This document shows, piece after piece, positions 1-11,457 of a stretch of 64,000 bases of DNA; the stretch's first letter is position 1, and every line of letters starts with the position of its first letter. The DNA is from Lumbricus terrestris. Taxonomy: Eukaryota > Annelida > Clitellata > Crassiclitellata > Lumbricidae. Position numbers and translations under genes: made by a program. The notes beneath the pieces are model-generated. The model searched no databases. It worked only from the letters and a program-made list of their open reading frames with translations, and was not told the DNA's origin. Where the stretch lies: contig OX457039.1 in the NCBI GenBank assembly GCA_949752735.1, forward strand, positions 49,633,708 to 49,697,707, given 5' to 3'.

Positions 1-1
1 C

Positions 2-134
2 GTAGCACAAGTGAAAGTCATGGTAGAACCAGAACTGTTGTCCACTGCTTGCGAGCAGTTCCTTGGCAAGCCAGTGCAGCACATTGAGAGGGTCATTCTC
101 CAGACTATGGAAGGTCACCTTCGTGCAATTCTTG
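2..134 (+). CDS. FLOT2: FLOT2 exon a (SPFH domain end)
   Basis: The frame starts VAQVKVMVEPELLSTACEQF and ends on the first base of a Gly codon, directly before the donor GTAAGC at 135. The exon probably begins before position 1 because the matching protein continues upstream and no acceptor AG precedes it. Confidence 0.93.
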
Positions 135-3100
135 GTAAGCACTTTAGAAATTTTGATTATTTTACATTTCTATGTCCAATTTATACAGTTTGGACTTTAA
201 ATCTATAGATGAGAGTTATTGCCATACATGTTCAAATTCCTTAAAGACTGTTGATATATTTAGTGCCATTAAAATGCTGTCATTGAGATTCGATTATACG
301 CGTAGGTTTACGTTATTTTCTGGGCCGTCCGTCACTGTTATTGTTTCTTTGTATAAGACGCAGTGATGCATAAACAGCACATTTTTTAAAGGTCAATGCA
401 TGCTAGATACGGCCAGGCAGAGATTCTGTGCTCATACACATGTGGTCGGACACCTATAAACATGTGCTTTTGGCAGCTGTAAATATATGGCCGTTATTAG
501 CAACTTCTTGCTAAAAAACATTGTTTTTTATAATAATATTTTATGCTCTGTTGAAATAAGTTTTCCAACATTTTATCTAAGCAGGGTTTTTTTTTTATAG
601 CACTTGGTCTTTAAATTAAAGATTAGAAACGTAGCTGGTGGTGGTGATGACTAGAAATATATGGCCATCATAATGCCAAATGCCAAGTTGCTTGCTAAAA
701 ATAACCTTTTGTTAACATTAAATTTCAAATACTTTTAAAAAATGTTTTTTTCAACACAAGTTTGATTTAACAGGATTTGCTAAGCTCTCGTCATGGAACA
801 CAAAATGATGTTTATTTCCTGATTTGAAAAATGCATCATTCAATGTTGATTGATGCCCTTTAAAATGAGTGTCTATATTATTACTCTTGATTAGATTAGA
901 TTAGATTAGATCAGTGTGGTTTTTGATCATAAATTTCTTGATTAAACAGGAACTCTGAGTGTGGAGGCAATCTACCAGGATCGTGACCAGTTCGCTCAGC
1001 TTGTACGAGAAGTGGCATCGCCAGATGTTGGCCGAATGGGAATTGAGATTCTAAGCTTTACAATAAAGGATGTTTACGATAGCGTTGAATACCTGGAGTC
1101 ACTTGGACGTGCACAGACGGCAAACGTTAAAAGAGATGCAGATATTGGCGTTGCTGAGGCCAACCGAGATGCAGGAATCCGAGTGAGTGGGTCGATGATG
1201 ATTCATTGTATATTCTCTTTGTATGAGCATTTCATGATTCATTACAAGTATGTTCCGTATTATAACTATGTTGCTGCACAACAACTGTGCTGGAGAAAGA
1301 GCATGTGTGATATTTATTACCGGGTTTCATTTTTTATAGAAGATACATACTTACATTTGTGCATATTAATCTTTAGGATTTTTGAGTTTAAACGCTGTGG
1401 CAAAGATGAAAAACGTGTTTCTATCACATTTTAAAGAATGACTACCTAGTGTTGTTATTAACTTTATGCTTGCTTTGTAAAGGCTTGCTGCACTATGCTA
1501 GTTTATTGTTTAACAGAAATGCAAATGAATGCCATGGAGAAATCGATTTTATTGCCATTTGATGTGAAAATTTAAAGACTGCACAGGAAACATTAAACAG
1601 AATGTTTTCTATGTGTGTATATATATATTTTTTCACAGAAGCTAGACACTTCTGTTATCATACTTAAGTTGTCAATTTAATTGTCTTATTAAACTTGCTG
1701 TCAATTTTGAACCAATACTACTTAGACACTAATGTAAGCTAATACAGGCTCCTTAAGAGCTTCCGTAAAATACTCTTTAAAAAGCTATAAAGGTGCTTTA
1801 TTGTCCAGGTGCATTGACACTTACATGATTGTAGACACATAATTATGCATATTTGTATTTTACTTACCTTGTTTATTATTGACCACTATGTGTACATGAT
1901 GTCTGAAGTATATTTGTAGACTGTAGTGCATTTCAATTGAATATCATGAACGCCTTGTATTTGTGCAGGTTCATGGTAACATAAAGTTTGAATAAAATGA
2001 AATTTTGTAGGAAGCCGAATGTGAAAAGTCTCGTATGGACACAAAATATGCTGCTGATACAAAAATTGCCAACTCAAGACGTCAGTATGAAATGCAAAAG
2101 GCCAACTTTGACATGGAAGTCAATGCTAGGGTCAGCAATTCATTTTATGCTCTTTTTAGTGATTAGCCGTGTATGTACATAGATCTGTGAATTTTTTTAT
2201 CCGTTTGGTGAAATCAGTTATACAACAATTATTTGGCCATGATTTGCCAAACGATTGGTCCTTTGTTAAATGTTTTATGAAACTTAGTTCAGTTGACAAA
2301 TCTGTAATCTAAGCTTAACGGGAGATCACCAGTATTAAGCAATGTGTCAGAGTAATGATTGATTATTTGAACTAGCTTTATCTGAGCGAGTTTTCAGGTA
2401 GTGACATTCTTCTCAAGTGCTATTTTTATTCTCTTTCAATGATACTTCAAACTGCATAAAATTATGTGAAGTGGATATTGTGGGCTCATCTTTTGCTGTT
2501 GTTTTTTTTACTTGAGAAAGCTGAAGCAGACCTTGCTTATAAAGTGTTAGATAGATTTTGTGTTAGGGGCTCATCTTTAGCGTCATTGCTTTGCTTTCCC
2601 CTTGAAGTGAATCGTATATTTTGTACTAGGGCTCATCCTTAGCTTCACTGCTTACTTTCAGAAAGCTGAAGCGGAGCTTGCTTATGAATTACAAGCAGCG
2701 AAAGAGAAGCAGAAGATTCGAAGTGAGGAGATGGAGATCGAGGTTGTTGAACGCAGGAAGATGATAGAGGTTGAAGAGAAGGAGATTCTGAGGAAGGAGA
2801 AGGAACTGATGGGAACTGTGAAGAGGCCAGCCGAAGCAGAAGCTTTCAGAATGGAACTGATTGCTGAAGGTCAAAGGTTGGTCAGGCTTCTAGAGAAACT
2901 GTCTTAACCCTCATCCGAACGAGCTAAAATGCAACTTAATTTGAACAAGGGGGGGTCTGGCCAGACCACCCGTTTTGATGTGGGTTTTTCATAGGAAATA
3001 GTAATTTTTATATGCCAATTTTGTAAGATGATATCAGAGTAACTCAAAGCAACAATGTATCAGTCTCTTTATGCAATATAAATCATTTTTTATGATGAGT

Positions 3101-6100
3101 TTGAAATTAAATGTTTAATTACATTAATTGTGACGGTTTGTCATACATGTTCATCGACGCAATAGTTGTCTATTTATAATATTTGGAAATCAAAATAAAT
3201 AAACCATAATTTTAGTAAATTTAGTACTGAATGCACTTATGATCAGATTCAACATGACTGTTTTCTAGAAAATATCTATAAAAAACAATGGAATGGGACT
3301 AAACATAAAATGTAGACATGTATCACACATAGTACATTAGCTGTTGCTTTCGAGTTTGTATGTCGAATGATGATGTCTTTCATCTCGGCTGTTATAAAAC
3401 TGTCAAAAACCATCTTGAATATTCTCAAAGTGTCCGTATTATTTTATTCCAAATCTTCTGTTACTGCATTGTGCAACAGAGCACATCCTCTTGGCATTGC
3501 TTTTGACTGCCAAAAATTATCAGGATCTTTACTTGTATTTAGCCTATAATTTAGGTCTCTCGGCTTCATCAGTATAAACAATTTCGTCATCATTATCTTC
3601 TCTATCAGGTCCCGTCTCATCATCGTGTTTATCATCATATTCAATTTCACATTGTTTTCATTAGAAGAATCATCTGAATGTTGTTCATCAGACATTGGCA
3701 TCTCTTCATGTCCACATTCTTTATAGTTGCGCTCACTGGCCAAACTGTCATATCATTGTAGTCTCGGTCAGTATTATCTTCAGAACTTCCATAACACTAA
3801 ACCGATATGGTCGTTTAGACGTGCTAATTGTAGCTCAGTAATACAGGAACAAAGTCATAAAAGCAATCTGAGAAAATATCACTCCCAAAAAAGTTATGCA
3901 GCAAATATATGAAGGGGGGTCTGGCCAGACCCCCTTGTGCGGATGAGGGTTAATATCAAGATGTCATGAAACAAAAAAATTGTGTCGTTTCTCTTTCGTT
4001 TAAAATAAATTGGATTTTGACAATCTTACGAGAATCAGCTGAATCGCAAAAATATGGCAGATGCAAATGACAGCTGACAATTTGCTACTTTAGAGCTTTA
4101 CCTGATGAGTATATCTACAAAACTGTTTTATATTGTGTATATAATTATCATCACACTGGATATGTAGTGCACTAAAAGCGCTGTTTTATGGAACTAGCAT
4201 TCTAAAAATTGTGGGTTTCTGTTTTTAGCAATAGTTTGGCTAATATATGACAAGCAACTTATACTGTGCAAGTGTGTAATGTGTAAAGCACCAGCCAATG
4301 GCTAAGCTGCAGTCAGTTTGATATGCAGGAAGTCGGTCTGCTGTGATTAAGTGGCGCGCTGTGATGGCATTATCATAATGATGATAAGCCACTGGCTTAT
4401 TATAATGATAAGCCAGCGGTATGTGACAAGTCATGAAGTTGGCTGTGAACTGCAAGATTGAGTAAATAACAGCTTACACAAGTGCTAATCAACATTTGAG
4501 AAATGATGTAATGTGCAATTTTAACGACTTTTTAATTCATGTCACGTTGAACTAAAAATGATTCTAGAGACGTTGTATTGTATTGCGTCTATAAATTTAT
4601 ATAGCTCCTCTCGCATATTAATCAGAAGCGCTTATGGTGTTTGTGTCAAGGACTCAGACTGTGGAGCAGGCACGTGCAGAGGCTGAGCGAATCCGTCTGT
4701 TGGGTGGTGCTGAGGCTGCTGCAATTGAAGCTGTTGGCAAGGCTGAAGCAGAGAAGATGAGACTGAAGGCATCAGCTTACAAGCAGTACGGAGAAGCGGC
4801 CATGCTTAGCTTGGTTCTGGAGACCCTGCCAAAGGTGAGAATTCCGCTTCTTCAGATTTTTCCAGTTTCTGGTGATCTTTCATATTTTGCAGTCATCGAT
4901 GCAGTGCAGTAATGCATACCTTATCATCCTTTATCACACATGCACAGTGAAGGACACTCATGCATGCATACAGTTGAGCAAATGTTTTATTGTATCTTGT
5001 TATGCCTTTGGATGACATCCTTTACAGATAACATCAATAGATAATGTACAAAATGTTTTAAAGTGCGTTGTAAAAGACTTACAGGTGAGGTTAGTGTCAT
5101 TTCATACATTAGGTTTGCAGTGTTGTATGTTATGACAATTTTCATGGACAGGAAACTGTCTGTGTTTGTATTTATAGCTATGATCACTAAGTTGAAAAAT
5201 AGATATTATTAACCTTTTAACGACCAGCTACATGTTTTCAATGCATTTTAGTGCACACTTGTCGTTAAAGGGTTAAACAAATTTTACTGAGTGCTGTCTT
5301 TAATCACTCATTTAATCATTCATTCATTCATTCTTATATTCATTCAATGGACTTATATATTGCTCCTTCAAGAAAATCTACTCAGGAGTGCTCCCAGTCC
5401 AGCCATGGCTAAAGTAAAAGACTTGAGCACTACATAAAACAGTATGATTGATAAGGGATAATATACACAGCTGTGATGGGAGGTTGTTCCGAATGGGTAG
5501 GACCTGCAACCGAGAAAGTTTGACATTGCCTAGCAGCCAGGCCAGCCCGTGAAACCAGCAGTTCCGCCTCGTCGTGGAGTGAAGAGTCCAACAAAGTCAA
5601 AACCTGGGCTTCATAGCTAAGAGAGTAACGTGGTCATGGTCCATAGCACTATAGAAGTCGGATAGAGGTCGGAGCATAATGGTCTCCATGAAGTGATTTT
5701 TGCGAAAACCACATCATTTACAAAAAGTATGCAATCAACTGATTAGGCATGTAGATGGTAAAGCTCGAAATTCATAAAAGCTGTTCATGATTGTTGAGGT
5801 AATGGTGCAGTGACCTTGTCCGATGTGCTTGTTTTGTTTGAGGAAACATGACACTTTCCTTGATTAAAGCAATGAGAGTGGTTGATTGATTGATCAGTAT
5901 GATTAATGTTCATTTTCTGGTTTTTCTCTTGCATAGATTGCTGCCGAAGTGGCAGCTCCACTTGCGAAAACTGATGAAATCGTCCTTATTGGTGATGATC
6001 GGACAACTTCCGAGGTGACGCGCCTTCTGGCTTCCATGCCTCCCTCAGTTCAGGCCCTGACAGGAATTGATCTGACTAAGGTCAGTTGAACCAGTTGTCA

Positions 6101-7648
6101 GTCTTTCATTCCAGCATAAATCTCTTTCTGTTTTTTTTCACTTATTATTCTCCATTCTTAATCTATGCCAACTTTTACCTTATCGCGGTGCTTTTAAGCT
6201 AATTACATCAGTAATTTAGTACATTAGTTGTTGTGTGGTTAAAATGCATTTTTATTTCTTGTATTTGGATGGTGTTCTGTTTGAATGGACTTGCTCAAGG
6301 TGTCTACATCAAGGTCTCCACACAGTTATGGAACAAGAGTCCCACATATAGCATACTATTTGGCAGTGACCTGTTGTATTCTTTAAGCTCTCGTATATTC
6401 TGCTGTTTTAATTATTTCTCAACTTATGCAAGACAATTGTTGAACCAACTTTCTGATGTTTCGTGTACAATTCTTCATGACTTTCCTTCAAGAGATGATT
6501 GTTATCTAATTAGTTCAGTTACTTGGATTCTTTATTAAAATGACTCTGCATTATTTAATCATCTTCATTCTTCAAATCAGTGGAATTCCCAAATGCATTG
6601 GAGGTGTTCCTGATTACCTTCTTTCAAACTTTCTTGCATATCTCTGCACCATTAGAAACTTCTCGTCATGGACTGGTCAAAGCATTTGTTGTTTGTGAGT
6701 TTCTTGGATAGAATTCCCATTAAAATTGCTGAACATTGTGCAATGTGCATTTAATATTAATAATTGGAAAGTGACCAAATAGCAAAGGCTGGTTAATGAT
6801 GATATGTGACTAATCTTATCTCTAATCTTTTCTGTGTGCATGTGATAACTTTTGGGGCATTGTATTAAGATTGAAGGATATTTCACTGTACATGCAGACA
6901 TAACACCACTGAAGCGAAACAATGATATATAGATATATTTTAGGATCAGCCAGATTGTAATTAGGGATGGATATAATAAGGACTTTGTAAATGGCCGAGT
7001 TGACTCAGATTACTTATTACTTCATGTGTGGTCAATGGTCATGCATCCAGGATTCCAGGTACTAACTGGACTCAGTGTTGCTGAATTTCATATTGTTTGT
7101 GCATGTGCCGATTGTGCCCAGTAACGTAAAAGAAACATTTGTTGTGGTTGTATCCATATGAGGATTTCCAATGAACATGGTCGCAAAATACAGAAAATGC
7201 ACAAAATTGATCGACAAAATTGAGGAAATTGCATATTTGTGTTTGAACCTGGAAAACTCCCATAAATACATCCACGGTTGTGTCCCAAGCACCAAGCCGC
7301 AACCAAAGATCTAAATGAGAATTTGTGAAAAGGTTTAGGTACTTAAGTACTATATATTTATGAGCACTTGTTATAGCGCCCCTTCAAGAAACTACTCGGA
7401 GGCGCTCCCGACTACAGCACGAACACTGAAGCGCATGAGCAATTGCAAGCTAAGGACTTGCTCACGGAGTTCCTATGTGGCGGCTTGAGGTGGATTTGAA
7501 CCCAGTGCTACTAATAATTTCTGTTTAATATTTACTCATAGATATGAACTAAGATGAATAGATAATTTCAGGATGATTTGAGCTTTAGATAAAAACAATG
7601 ATGCGATGGTTTTTTCAGGTACTTGGAAAGGTTGCAGCTTCAGTGTAG
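2..7648 (+). CDS. FLOT2: flotillin-2 (reggie-1), 3' part, seven exons; 5' exons lie off the window
   Basis: Joining 2-134, 950-1182, 2011-2130, 2662-2876, 4651-4834, 5937-6080 and 7619-7648 gives one open frame of 352 codons plus stop (1059 nt). This matches the length expected from about residue 77 of a ~428-residue flotillin-2 to its end. Recognisable family blocks appear in order: the end of the SPFH/prohibitin domain (EQFLGKPVQ, LQTMEGHLRAILG, IYQDRDQFAQLVREV, PDVGRMGIEILSFTIKDVYD), then the flotillin coiled coil with AEAE repeats (KRDADIGVAEANRDAGIR, VKRPAEAEAFRM, ARAEAERIRLLGGAEAAA), then the C-terminal segment (APLAKTDEIVLIG, ALTGIDLTK). Flotillins are membrane-associated scaffold proteins that form hetero-oligomers with flotillin-1 at lipid microdomains and act in endocytosis and signalling. 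N-terminal acylation sites and the promoter would lie upstream of position 1. All introns are GT-AG. The identification is very secure; the exact join at exons 4/5 was chosen because it restores the family spacing. Confidence 0.95.
950..1182 (+). CDS. FLOT2: FLOT2 exon b
   Basis: The acceptor AG is at 948-949 and the donor GTGAGT at 1183. Phase 1 entry completes Gly of AILG|TLSVEAIYQDRD. The exon encodes the best conserved flotillin block (GRMGIEILSFTIKDVYD) and ends at DAGIR. An open frame continuing past 1182 is intronic read-through. Confidence 0.95.
2011..2130 (+). CDS. FLOT2: FLOT2 exon c
   Basis: Forty codons, EAECEKSRMDTKYAAD through DMEVNAR, lie between TTTTGTAG and the donor GTCAGC, in phase 0 at both ends. 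This is the start of the flotillin coiled coil. A longer open frame over the same bases is in a different reading frame and is a shadow. Confidence 0.92.
2517..2540 (+). pseudogene. partial duplicate of the start of FLOT2 exon d
   Basis: Twenty-two of 24 bases match the first eight codons of exon d (KAEADLAY versus KAEAELAY). The copy is preceded by a long pyrimidine tract ending TTGAG. The intron sequence GGCTCATC plus flanks recurs near 2483, 2568 and 2630, so the intron/exon boundary itself has been duplicated. Splicing to this AG would read 41 codons and stop at 2640-2642. Confidence 0.7.
2662..2876 (+). CDS. FLOT2: FLOT2 exon d
   Basis: The acceptor is TTACTTTCAG and the frame reads KAEAELAYELQAAKEKQKIR through AEGQ plus two bases of an Arg codon. 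I place the donor at GTTGGT (2877). Joined to 4651 this gives AEGQR-TQTVEQARAEAE, which has exactly the family spacing. Using the later GT at 2881 would add a Leu and leave the next exon needing a different acceptor. Confidence 0.9.
2908..3949. mobile_element. piggyBac-like nonautonomous element in a FLOT2 intron
   Basis: Both ends abut TTAA (2904-2907 and 3950-3953), the piggyBac target duplication. The 13-bp terminal repeats start CCCTCATCCG and differ at one base. A second inverted motif, AAGGGGG...TCTGGCCAGACC, lies 26 bp inside the left repeat but directly against the right one. This asymmetry is characteristic of piggyBac. The 99-codon minus-strand frame at 3444-3743 is acidic (SDEQHSDDSSNENN) and could be a transposase N-terminal remnant, but I cannot confirm it. 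Confidence 0.8.
4651..4834 (+). CDS. FLOT2: FLOT2 exon e
   Basis: The exon enters in phase 2 after TTTGTGTCAAG and ends LVLETLPK before GTGAGA. It carries the AEAE-rich second half of the coiled coil (AEKMRLKASAYKQYGEAAM). The upstream in-frame ATG at 4634 is intronic and is not a start. Confidence 0.92.
5209..5276. mobile_element. 68-bp TTAA-flanked hairpin
   Basis: TTAACCTTTTAACGAC at the left end is mirrored by GTCGTTAAAGGGTTAA at the right, with a short loop. It is either a tiny piggyBac-type MITE or only a hairpin in a FLOT2 intron. Confidence 0.5.
5290..5700 (-). mobile_element. degenerate LINE 3' end (CR1/L2-like)
   Basis: Read on the minus strand, a decayed frame includes FSVAGPTHSEQPP, the position of the FSVAGPxxWNSLP motif at the C-terminus of CR1/L2-like ORF2. 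It is followed by GGGAGCACTCCTGAGTAG, CTTGAAGGAGC, ATATAAG and then (GAAT)n. The same tail order is seen in the better preserved LINE at 46.8-47.9 kb. Confidence 0.65.
5937..6080 (+). CDS. FLOT2: FLOT2 exon f
   Basis: Forty-eight codons, IAAEVAAPLAKTDEIVLIGD through ALTGIDLTK, lie between TCTTGCATAG and the donor GTCAGT. This is the conserved flotillin C-terminal segment. Both junctions are in phase 0. Confidence 0.94.
7358..7510 (-). mobile_element. tRNA-derived SINE, truncated head
   Basis: On the minus strand a B-box-like GGGTTCAAATC (7493-7503) is followed by CACCTCAAGC, then AGTCCTTAGCTTGCAATTGC, then the shared tail GGGAGCGCC...GAGTAG...CTTGAAGGGGCGCTATAA. The A box is missing. It is the same family as the copies at 34.1 and 51.5 kb. 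Confidence 0.7.
7619..7648 (+). CDS. FLOT2: FLOT2 last coding exon
   Basis: After the pyrimidine-rich acceptor TTTTTTCAG the frame reads VLGKVAASV and stops at TAG 7646-7648. A very short hydrophobic tail of this kind after the DLxK motif is typical of invertebrate flotillin-2. Confidence 0.85.
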   Translation, partial: VLGKVAASV

Positions 7649-9515
7649 GAACGGCTGACACCTTCCTTCCTTAATCCTCAAAAGGATACTTGGCACCCAG
7701 CAGCTCTGTCATCTTCAAAGAAATTTCTGTCGGACTCGTTGGCTGAATGTTTTTGTCATACTAATCGATGTCTGTAACTTTTGATTGTCATAGATAAGCA
7801 TCCAGAATGAATGATTTTAATTCAAATCTTATCTGTCCTGTGATAAGTTTCGATGACGCCTTTTCCTATTTCTGAGCAGTGCCGACGACGTGCGTTCTCA
7901 CACTGTCACATGTTTGATAAGTGTTACAATATAATTTGTGCGTATATATAAATGTTGCAGGATTTGTTGTTTAAGTGTAGCTGTGACTTTCTGGACTAGA
8001 TTGCTATGAAATATATATATGTTTTCTTCAGTGACTTCTAGCTTTTCACAAGCACTGATTTTAGTATGAAATAGTTTTAACTGCTGTGGAGTAAGGTTTT
8101 AAGGTGGAGTAAAACCTCTTACCAGAAATACTATCTTAGTCGTTGATTACATTTATTGCTGTAAATTAAAAGTGCTGAAGCGCAATTTTGAAAAGAGTTT
8201 TAGTATAGCAAGTAACTACACTTGGTTACAAAGTTTGAGCAGGCAGTTGACTGTGGGAGTTTCACAGCATGTCAATGCTGTTGTGAGTGACTTTATTGAT
8301 TTGCATTTAATACAGACTGTTTCATATTAACTTGTGGGTATCATGCCTAGTGATAGTGGAAGAAATTTAATGATGATCAGTATGGTATTGTTGTTTTGAA
8401 GCGAAGTTTATGCACATGAATCACAGATGTACCGAGCGATGGCTTTGTATAAAATGACGTTGAGATCTTACTTGGTCAGGGTCTGGTGATTAGTTGAGTA
8501 GAATTTCATCGACATTTTACTTACTAATCAGGTGCTGAAGCTTTCACAAAGCAGTGCTTTTATTATGTAGGTAGCATTGAGCTTGAGCAATCAAAATCTA
8601 AACGGCCTACTGATGCTGTTTATTAGACTGTGCTATGAAATGTTGCTGAAATCTATTTAGTGTGAAGTGTGGTCTCTAGATGATAAGTGCTGGTGGCATT
8701 GCTAAGGATCTGTAATTTAAGTCATATTACAGCAGAACACTGTGCTGTAATAGGATGCAACTTATGTGCTGTAAGATTACAATGTGGTCGGTGATTAGAG
8801 CATCACTGTGTCGAGTGGGTGTAAAGTTCCAGGCAGGATATTCTATCTGGTAAAATCTTTGTGCTCTTTAATAGCAGGTGGAACTAACAGTTGAATGGTC
8901 TGTTCTTTTCAACTGGTTTCTGTCTAAGGTTGCCAATGTGTTGGAAATCTGCTAAATTATAGTGTCGTGTGTTCAGTACAGGTTGGAGTTTTAAACTTCT
9001 GCGTAAATATTCTGGAACTTAGAGTTGCAGTGGTACGAAGATAAGTTCTAGTGTTTCCTAAATGGGACAGCGTACTTTATAGGCGGTATGCTTAATTAAA
9101 GAACGTTCTTAAATTAGAAACTTTAATGGTGTCTTTTGTTACTGTACTTTTAGCGCACATATGAAAGATATGGATGTGTATATATCAATATGACAATAGC
9201 CTCTATTGCATGCATTTTGTGTTTGTTTTACGCAGTATTTTTTATTTAGTGTAGTGTTTCTCTCCTGTTTAAATGATACTTGCTTTCTTTATCAACAGCA
9301 GATTTGAAATAGTGCGGTTACCATATTTCTACTCATTTCTTCATTTTAGCATTTTTTGTGAATTTCTCCTGAAGATCTATTTTCTACTATACAGTAAACC
9401 TGGAGAGAAACTTAAGTGTTGTGCTATTGTGTATTGTTTGATAGCTATTGATTATTTAGCATTGGGGAAGTACAGAAGGCCTTGCTTGGTGTTTCAATAA
9501 AGTTTCATGTGAAGA
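7649..9515 (+). other. FLOT2 3' UTR (probable)
   Basis: No gene-like frame follows the FLOT2 stop. The stretch is AT-rich and mostly free of repeats, and it ends at the first AATAAA that I see. Short open frames in it have no recognisable content. The UTR length is inferred from the poly(A) signal alone. Confidence 0.55.
9496..9501 (+). terminator. poly(A) signal AATAAA, likely FLOT2
   Basis: This is the first canonical AATAAA downstream of the stop. It is followed within about 30 bases by a GT-rich stretch (ATGTGTTGGATATG) that suits a cleavage-stimulating element. ATTAAA at about 8165 is a weaker alternative. Confidence 0.5.
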
Positions 9516-10340
9516 AAGTAAACATGTGTTGGATATGACATCAAAACTTGTTGGCATTGTTTAATCGATTTTAGGCTGTATATTATATGTCTTTCTATAT
9601 TATATGTTTTTCTGTTGGCCGCAGTGTTCTGTAAGAATTTCAGTAAAATCGTGTAAAAACAAAAACAGCAGATCCATATAAGACATAATTCACACATAGT
9701 TTATCTAGCCGTCCGTTACAGTTTCATCTGTAGTTTAAACATTTGCAATGAGCAACACCAGTTCTTCGTGCGTTTGAGTATGGATGCTGAGTGACTCTGA
9801 TTGTATGCAACATAAGGACCCATTAGTCAATTAAAATTCTGCATTTTATTTGATCTGCGTCAATGTTTGTGACATGCACTGACTTACCAAATAGATTGTC
9901 ATGATCTGAAGTCCTTGACGGTGAAAGGGCAATGAAATTCTGTGTAGTATGTAGTCTGTGAAATTGTTCTGGTGTGTAGCTAGACTACCTGTTCAGATTG
10001 ACATGATGTATTGCATGTATTTTATGTAGCCCCAAGACAAAGGCAAGCGATGCCAATACTTTCCAATATTTTATAGACAATATAGGCAGATTTATAGTAG
10101 CAGATAATGCTTTAAAAAAATTTGGGGGGAATTTTTTTATATCTTATGCTAGACAACTTATGTTGTTGAAAGACTCTTTCAATTCATAACCGTCTAGCCA
10201 CCTTTTAAAAAGTAGCACTAGTAGCAAATAGGTGAATACCTGTTAGTGGCATATTCATCCCTCAGGGCCTTGCTTGCTACTATCCTGTTATGTGAAGCAT
10301 GCTACTGTAAATAATTGATTGTTGATGGTTGCAATAAAAC

Positions 10341-10371
<31 letters not shown>

Positions 10372-11215
10372 TTAGCTTACAATGGCTTGGGTCAAATGGT
10401 TGTGATGTGGCAATGTAGCCATGGGTGTGAATGACAGCTGGTGTCTTTGTACATCAGGTGCAATGCTGGAAATGGCAATTTGTTGTCTACCAGTGCAGCC
10501 TATAAGGTGAGTGAGTATGAAAGGCAGATGCTACGAAGACTGCTGCACACGGTGGTCTTTAATAACTTACCGCTTAACCTTATCTGGCCCTCTTTCATAC
10601 CTCCCTGATACTTGACTTGAGACATATAGATCTGTCTTTACATGATTGCTTGTGGCTGTAAAGCAGTGTTTCGGAGGATATGAATTGACTAAGAAGTAGC
10701 ACACTAGAAAAATGCTTTCAAGCTGCTTATAATATTATATGCTCTGTAGTGATGTGCTGCTGCAATGGGATATTGTGGATTAATTCGAAGTTTGAAATGC
10801 AAAGTCCAGGTTTGATGGCATTGTGAAATGCAGGTTTACAGTTTCATTTATGTTGTATATTGGCAGTTGATGCTATTTGGACTGTGTACTGACTGTTTCA
10901 GATAATTTGCTTTTAAATATGATCTTATGCACTTTACTATTTTTGTACTCGGTACTGTTTTTTAACTTTACTTTTGCTCCTTGTGCTATCTGGTTTTATG
11001 TTTCACATGGTGTAGTATTAATAAGTTATTTTGCTTGTCATAGATCTATTAGATACGGTTTAATTGCTAGTGTCTTAATCTTAAATGATGTGTTCCTTTA
11101 AGAAACTGCAGAAGGCAACGTGGTTGGACTTTAGAGAATAGAGAATGCCTTCAACAGAAATAGTAAGAATGGTTTTGTCAAATTGGTTTAGTGGACAGTG
11201 GCGTATCCATTTGTT
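9516..11215. other. intergenic, no gene seen
   Basis: The stretch is AT-rich with no recognisable protein. At 10200-10372 a segment ends GCAATAAAAC followed by (ATTG)6, which resembles a retroposon 3' end with a microsatellite tail, but no coding part is visible. Confidence 0.4.
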
Positions 11216-11457
11216 TAAGCTATGAACCGAAATTGGCAAACATCTTTCTGCCACTTCGATTTTGTAAGCTATAAATTGAAATTGACAAACATCTTTCTGC
11301 CACTTCGATTTTGTAAGCTATAAATTGAAATTGGCAAACATCTTTCTACCACTTCGATTTTGTAAGCTATAAATTGAAATTGGCAAACATCTTTCTGCCA
11401 CTTCGATTTCGTAAGCTATAAATTGAAATTGGCAAACATCTCTTTCTGCCACTTTGA
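11216..11457. repeat. 49-bp tandem repeat, about five copies
   Basis: CATCTTTCTGCCACTTCGAT recurs at 11241, 11290, 11339, 11388 and 11437, an exact 49-bp spacing. Copies differ by single bases. Confidence 0.93.

Noticed and set aside
961..1434. 157-codon frame in the FLOT2 region
   Set aside because: Only the part to 1182 is exon; the rest is read-through past a good GTGAGT donor.
4634..4912. Apparent start of a separate small protein
   Set aside because: This is FLOT2 exon e with intronic bases on both sides.
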